Assembly (NCBI GenBank): GCA_963740065.1
Contig: CAVUCS010000006.1
Coordinates: 1 to 64,000, forward strand
Source of the DNA: DASVDE01 sp963740065
GTDB taxonomy: Bacteria > Actinomycetota > Thermoleophilia > Solirubrobacterales > 70-9
Direction of reading: 5' to 3'
DNA: 64,000 nt
Below are positions 60,701-64,000 of the stretch, one piece after another. The notes below the pieces were generated by a model. That model made no database searches, was not told the origin of the DNA, and saw only the letters and a list, made by a program, of their open reading frames with translations. Within the stretch, counting starts at the first letter, position 1; the number at the start of each line of letters is the position of its first letter. Position numbers and translations under genes: made by a program.

Positions 60701-62179
60701 GCCGTGGCGGCGCTTGCCGTGCTTGCGATGCTTGCGGTGGCGCACGGCGCGGTGCCGGTAGCGGCGATAGCGCACCTTCGGGTTGCCGAGACCCTGGAGC
60801 AGGGTGGTCAGGGTCGGGTCGACCGGCTCGGGCGGCAGCACCTGGCAGGCGTCGCCGTCGCAGGGGATCCCCGAGGGCGGAGGGGCGGCGGCGCCGATCG
60901 GCACGGTGGGAAAGAGCGCGCCGCCGCCGAGCGGCGCCGGGGGCACGCTCGGGATGAGCGGCTCGCTCTGCGTGGCGGCGTCGGGCGGGTAGGCGTAGAC
61001 GCCGCCGTGGTGGGTGTTGCCGGAGCTGACGTAGACGCGGCGGCGAGTGGAGATCGCGGTGGGGGCGTTGTCGACCGCGAGGCCGCTGGGGGCGCCGTCG
61101 ACGACCTCGTATTTGAGGTGGCCCTCGTAGTCGCCGGAGGAGTCGAAGACGTAGACGATCGCCCGCGGGCTCTCGGCGCGGGCGGGCTGGAGGTCGTCGA
61201 CGACGTAGACCTCGCCGCTGACCCGGTCGACGGCGACGGCGGCGTCGCGCAGGGAGACGAAGTGCCCGTTCAGGGTGTCGGCGCCGTCGATCGTCGCCAC
61301 CGGGTTGGCGGTGTCGGTCGCCGGGTCATAGACCTTGACCGTGTTGTCGGCGGCGTCGGGGACGTAGAGGTAGCCCAGGGTGGCGGGCACCGCCGGGGCG
61401 TCGGGCGTGGCGGGAATGCCCGGGAAGGCGGAGACCGCGACGCCGTAGCCGTCTTCGAGGCTGCCGAGGCCGATCTGGCCGGCGGGGGCGCCGGAGGAGT
61501 CATAGACGGCGACGTGGGTGCGGGCGTCGACGTAGACGCCGCCGCCGATGGGGTCGACGGCGACTCCGGTCGCGCCCTCGGAGCCGGAAAGAACCGCGCC
61601 GGTTCCGAGGGCCGGCGGGGATGGGAACCTGACCACGTCGCGGTGGTAGTTGTTGACGTAAAGGGTTCCGGTTGAGCCGAGCGCCAGCCCGCAGGGGTCG
61701 TCGAGGAGTCCCTGGTGATTGCCGGAGCCGGCGGCGGAGAGAGGCTGGCCCTGATAGCCGGCGGCGGCGGGGGAGAAGACGTCGATCGCGCGGTGGTAGT
61801 GGTCGGCGACGTAGAAGTTGCCGGCGGCGTCGACGGCGAGCCCGCAGGGGCCGTTGAGGTAGCCGTTGGGGGGCGGCGCGGGCGAAGAGGGCGGCGGTGG
61901 CGGCTGGGGAGAGAAGGCGTAGAGGGGGTCGGGGGCTGCCGCTTGCGCGTGGGGGCTGAGGAGGAGCGCTCCTGTCGCAATCAGCGCCAAGCCGGCGGCG
62001 GCGAGCCTGGCGCGCCGCGTTGTCCTCGGGTTCGTGAGTAGCGCCGCTACTCCCTCACCCTGCGTCCGCGCGTCGCTTGGCTCGGCGCTCGCCGGCTCAG
62101 CACTCCTTGCTCCAGAATCGCTCCTCCTCAGCCGAAGGGGAAAGGGGAAGAGGTGAGTATCGATGCGACGCGCACTCAT
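57777..62179 (-). CDS. Giant secreted NHL-repeat / invasin-like surface protein, one frameshift
   Basis: A signal region (LAAAGLALIATGALLLSPHAQA) precedes NHL beta-propeller repeats (NGPCGLAVDAAGNFYVADHYHRAIDVF and five more), a Lys/Arg/His-rich linker (RYRRYRHRAVRHRKHRKHGKRR) and, after a break at a G-run near 60440 (one more G restores EADLRDLGIELPPGLLLNP), a very long beta-rich part. That part has modules such as GPFDLGTIVIRSAFDIDERTAQLQID and a final basic tail (CKKKKKKHRKAKRGGHRR). About 1,468 residues when corrected. Cell-surface protein of unknown ligand. The C-terminal half is a paralogue of the gene at 62772. ATG 62179 is the first plausible start. Confidence 0.75.
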
Positions 62180-62233
62180 GCAAAAGCCCTGGAGAGAGGA
62201 TTGGACCCGAAGAGTCGCGGTAGAATCGGGTCT

Positions 62234-62440
62234 GTGACCGCGAAGGAGAAGCTGCTGGAGCGTGCGCCACGCCTAAGCGAGGTGCAGGCTGAGGCGGCAT
62301 TGCGAGTGATCGAGGCCCAGATCGAGTTGGCCGGTTTCTTCGAGGAGGAATCGAAGCTGCCCGCCGAGGAACTCGACACCCGAGAAGACCGCTGGGCCGA
62401 GAACAACGCCCGCGAGGCGATTCGCGAAGAGCCTTGGTAG
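62234..62440 (+). CDS. mazE: MazE-type antitoxin
   Basis: A 68-residue acidic protein from GTG 62234: VTAKEKLLERAPRLSEVQAEAALRVIEAQIELAGFFEEESKLPAEELDTREDRWAENNAREAIREEPW. It has the layout of short antitoxins that pair with MazF: a helical N-terminus and an acidic C-terminus expected to wrap the toxin. Its stop lies inside the toxin gene start (7-base overlap). Longer frames from 62153 would overlap the divergent giant gene and are unlikely. Confidence 0.65.
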   Translation: MTAKEKLLERAPRLSEVQAEAALRVIEAQIELAGFFEEESKLPAEELDTREDRWAENNAREAIREEPW

Positions 62441-62748
62441 TCAGGGGCGAGGTCTGCTGGCTGGAGTTGGCGGAAGAGGGGCGCAGGCCGGTGTGCGTCT
62501 TGACTCGAGATGAGGCGATCGGAGGCTTGCGAAACATCGTCGTCGCGTTGGTGACGCGAACGGTGCGCGGGCTCGAGAGCGAAGTTCAGCTGGGGCGCGA
62601 GGACGGGATGCCTATGGAGTGTGCAATTAGCCTCGACAACCTGCGCACCGTGCCCAAAGCCCTGTTGGTCGAACCGATCACGAAGCTCGGAGCGGCGAAG
62701 ATGGACCAAGTCTGCCGGGCGCTGGGACGAGCAACCAACTGCGGCTGA
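62434..62748 (+). CDS. mazF: MazF/PemK-type endoribonuclease toxin
   Basis: A 104-residue MazF-like protein: VVRGEVCWLELAEEGRRPVCVLTRDEAIGGLRNIVVALVTRTVRGLESEVQLGREDGMPMECAISLDNLRTVPKALLVEPITKLG. RGEVCWLE, RPVCVLTRDEA and the DNLRTVPK stretch are the conserved MazF blocks, with the usual Arg/Thr around the active site. It cleaves single-stranded mRNA at short sequences in known members. TTG 62434 is the start. The pair sits between two giant surface-protein genes. Confidence 0.85.
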   Translation: MVVRGEVCWLELAEEGRRPVCVLTRDEAIGGLRNIVVALVTRTVRGLESEVQLGREDGMPMECAISLDNLRTVPKALLVEPITKLGAAKMDQVCRALGRATNCG

Positions 62749-62771
62749 ACCCCCTCTCTCCCCCACCCCGA

Positions 62772-64000
62772 TCATCGCCGGCTCCCGCGGTGATGCCCGC
62801 TGCGCTTGTGATGCTTCTTCTTACCCTTGCCCTTGCAGCGCACCCGCAGCTTCGGGTGATCGACGTAGCGATCGCCGTTGTGGGCGGTGTATTTGACCGT
62901 CGCCCGGTAGGCGCGTCTGCAGATGTCGCGGCTGTTGACGAGCAGGCCCTTGTTGCCACCGGGCAGCTTGGTGATGAGCTTGGTGAAGGGCGCGTCGGGG
63001 ATGAAGTCGAAGGTGTTGCGGATGCCGCCGCGGACCGAGTCGGTGCGTCCGGCCGACTCGACTCGGATCGGCTGGTAGGCGGGGCCGCGCAGGTCTGGAA
63101 CCAGGTCGGGCAGCAGGTTGTCGGAGGAGCGCAGGTAGACGTTGCCGCTGAGGGCGTAGTCGAGCAGCGGGGTGGTGACCGTGGCTCTGCCGTAGACGGC
63201 GCCCTTGGGGCAGGCGTCGGCGGCGAAGTCGGGCCGGGTGCAGATCGTGCGGATGTGGGCGTTCTCGAGGAACTCCGAGCGCGGCATCGCCAGCGAGAGG
63301 CTTGAGATGTTGGCGTCTTGGGGGCGGGTCTTCAAGACCACGGTCAGCGCCGGGTGCCCGCCGCGCTTTGTCTTGCCCTTCAAGGAGAGGCGGATCTTCG
63401 GCTTGAAGGGCAACCGGCCGCAGTCGGAGAGCTGGTAGCGGACCGAGAGGGGGGCGCCCTGGCCCAGGGCCGAGGTGAGCAGGCCGTCGATCGAGGAGGG
63501 GTCGCAGGAGGTGCCGGTGAGGGTGAAGTCGGGGCGGTCCATGACCACGTCGACCGAGCGCACGTCGGTGGGGATGCCCTCGAGGATCTGGGGGATCGGG
63601 TCGGAGAGGGCGGTGATCTGGGCGGTGGTGGGGTCGATCTGCAAGGGGGTGCGGATCACGATCGTGCCGAGGTCAAAGGGGCCCGCCACCGCCGGGGTGA
63701 TCACCGCGAGGCTGACCGGGGCGCCTTTGTAGGGGGCTGAGAGGTAGGCGGTGCCGGGGACGTGGTAGGGGTCGGGGCCGGCGCCGGCGGCTGCATAGAC
63801 CGAGCCGACGCGGGAGTCCAGCGGGCAGGAGGGGCTTGACTGCTCGTCTTTGCCCGACTTCGACGCGGCCGCGGTAAGGGCGGCGTCAGAGCAAAGCGCG
63901 GTGCCGGCCAGCTTGCCGGTCAGCCCGGGCGGCAGGGTGAGGTTGAAGGCGCCGAAGCGCTGGGAGCCGTCTTGGCGGCGCAGGTGCAAGACGAAGGGGG
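62772..64000 (-). CDS. Surface protein, 5' end outside window, paralogue of 57777-62179
   Basis: The minus-strand frame is open through the window end (PFVLHLRRQDGSQRFG upstream of the first ATG at 63989), so the gene starts beyond 64000. The visible ~409 residues repeat the C-terminal half of the giant protein (GPFDLGTIVIRTPLQIDPTTAQITALSDPIPQILEGIPTDVRSVDVVMDRP and HIRTICTRPDFAADACPKGAVYGRATV) and end in a similar basic tail (KGKGKKKHHKRSGHHRG). It is an exported beta-rich protein by relation to its neighbour. Confidence 0.78.
   Translation of the reverse strand, partial: PFVLHLRRQDGSQRFGAFNLTLPPGLTGKLAGTALCSDAALTAAASKSGKDEQSSPSCPLDSRVGSVYAAAGAGPDPYHVPGTAYLSAPYKGAPVSLAVITPAVAGPFDLGTIVIRTPLQIDPTTAQITALSDPIPQILEGIPTDVRSVDVVMDRPDFTLTGTSCDPSSIDGLLTSALGQGAPLSVRYQLSDCGRLPFKPKIRLSLKGKTKRGGHPALTVVLKTRPQDANISSLSLAMPRSEFLENAHIRTICTRPDFAADACPKGAVYGRATVTTPLLDYALSGNVYLRSSDNLLPDLVPDLRGPAYQPIRVESAGRTDSVRGGIRNTFDFIPDAPFTKLITKLPGGNKGLLVNSRDICRRAYRATVKYTAHNGDRYVDHPKLRVRCKGKGKKKHHKRSGHHRGSRR

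Noticed and set aside
1..64000. tRNA, rRNA or CRISPR array
   Set aside because: I saw no tRNA-like T-arm/CCA context, rRNA stretch or series of regularly spaced repeats. A covariance search was not possible, so a single tRNA could have been missed.

Overview
The window is GC-rich, with frequent GTG/TTG starts, ATGA-type overlaps between neighbouring genes, a DyP-type peroxidase, an Excalibur protein and large secreted proteins with Lys/Arg/His-rich tails. This suggests a high-GC actinobacterium, most like the Thermoleophilia/Solirubrobacterales. That placement is inference, since the window has no rRNA or other marker gene.

Layout. 1-6.3 kb: accessory genes (DUF4365-TPR protein, RNase HI, a three-gene nucleotidyltransferase/HEPN module) and a tyrosine recombinase. 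6.27-9.87 kb: two convergent genes, an AAA/TPR ATPase and an ATP-grasp ligase, bounded by a perfect 26-bp inverted repeat. The repeat carries the Shine-Dalgarno sequence and GTG start codon of both genes and overlaps the recombinase stop codon. I read it as a site-specific DNA-inversion switch. 9.9-13.9 kb: a DyP peroxidase/pentapeptide operon and a DUF433-like/DUF5615 pair. 14.2-36.7 kb: a conjugation (type IV secretion) module almost entirely on the minus strand. It has three replication-relaxation proteins, two coupling ATPases, VirB4, TrbL/VirB6-like, TcpC- and TcpE-like proteins, a lytic transglycosylase/NlpC hydrolase, three SSB genes, three sigma-factor genes, VapBC and a non-coding origin-like segment at about 33.5-33.9 kb. 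I recognise no relaxase. 36.8-39.9 kb: small HEPN, wHTH, TetR-C and Xre-type genes.

40.0-48.9 kb holds the second main result. A tightly overlapping five-gene operon (SIS-HAD, PRTase-CE-like, ORC/CDC6-like ATPase, unknown protein, PfkB kinase) diverges from a SIR2-domain protein. It looks like a nucleotide-centred conflict (probably anti-phage) system with a NAD-depleting effector. 49-64 kb holds membrane and exported proteins, an AAA ATPase, a PucR-type regulator, giant NHL-repeat surface proteins, a MazEF pair and two gene remnants.

Many genes here are interrupted by frameshifts (6.3-9.8, 19.9-32.5, 44.5 and 60.4 kb). Where I resolved the break by eye, restoring one base, usually one more G or C in a run, recovers a continuous family-like protein. 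I therefore treat most of them as probably intact genes in an indel-prone assembly. True decay cannot be excluded from this sequence alone.
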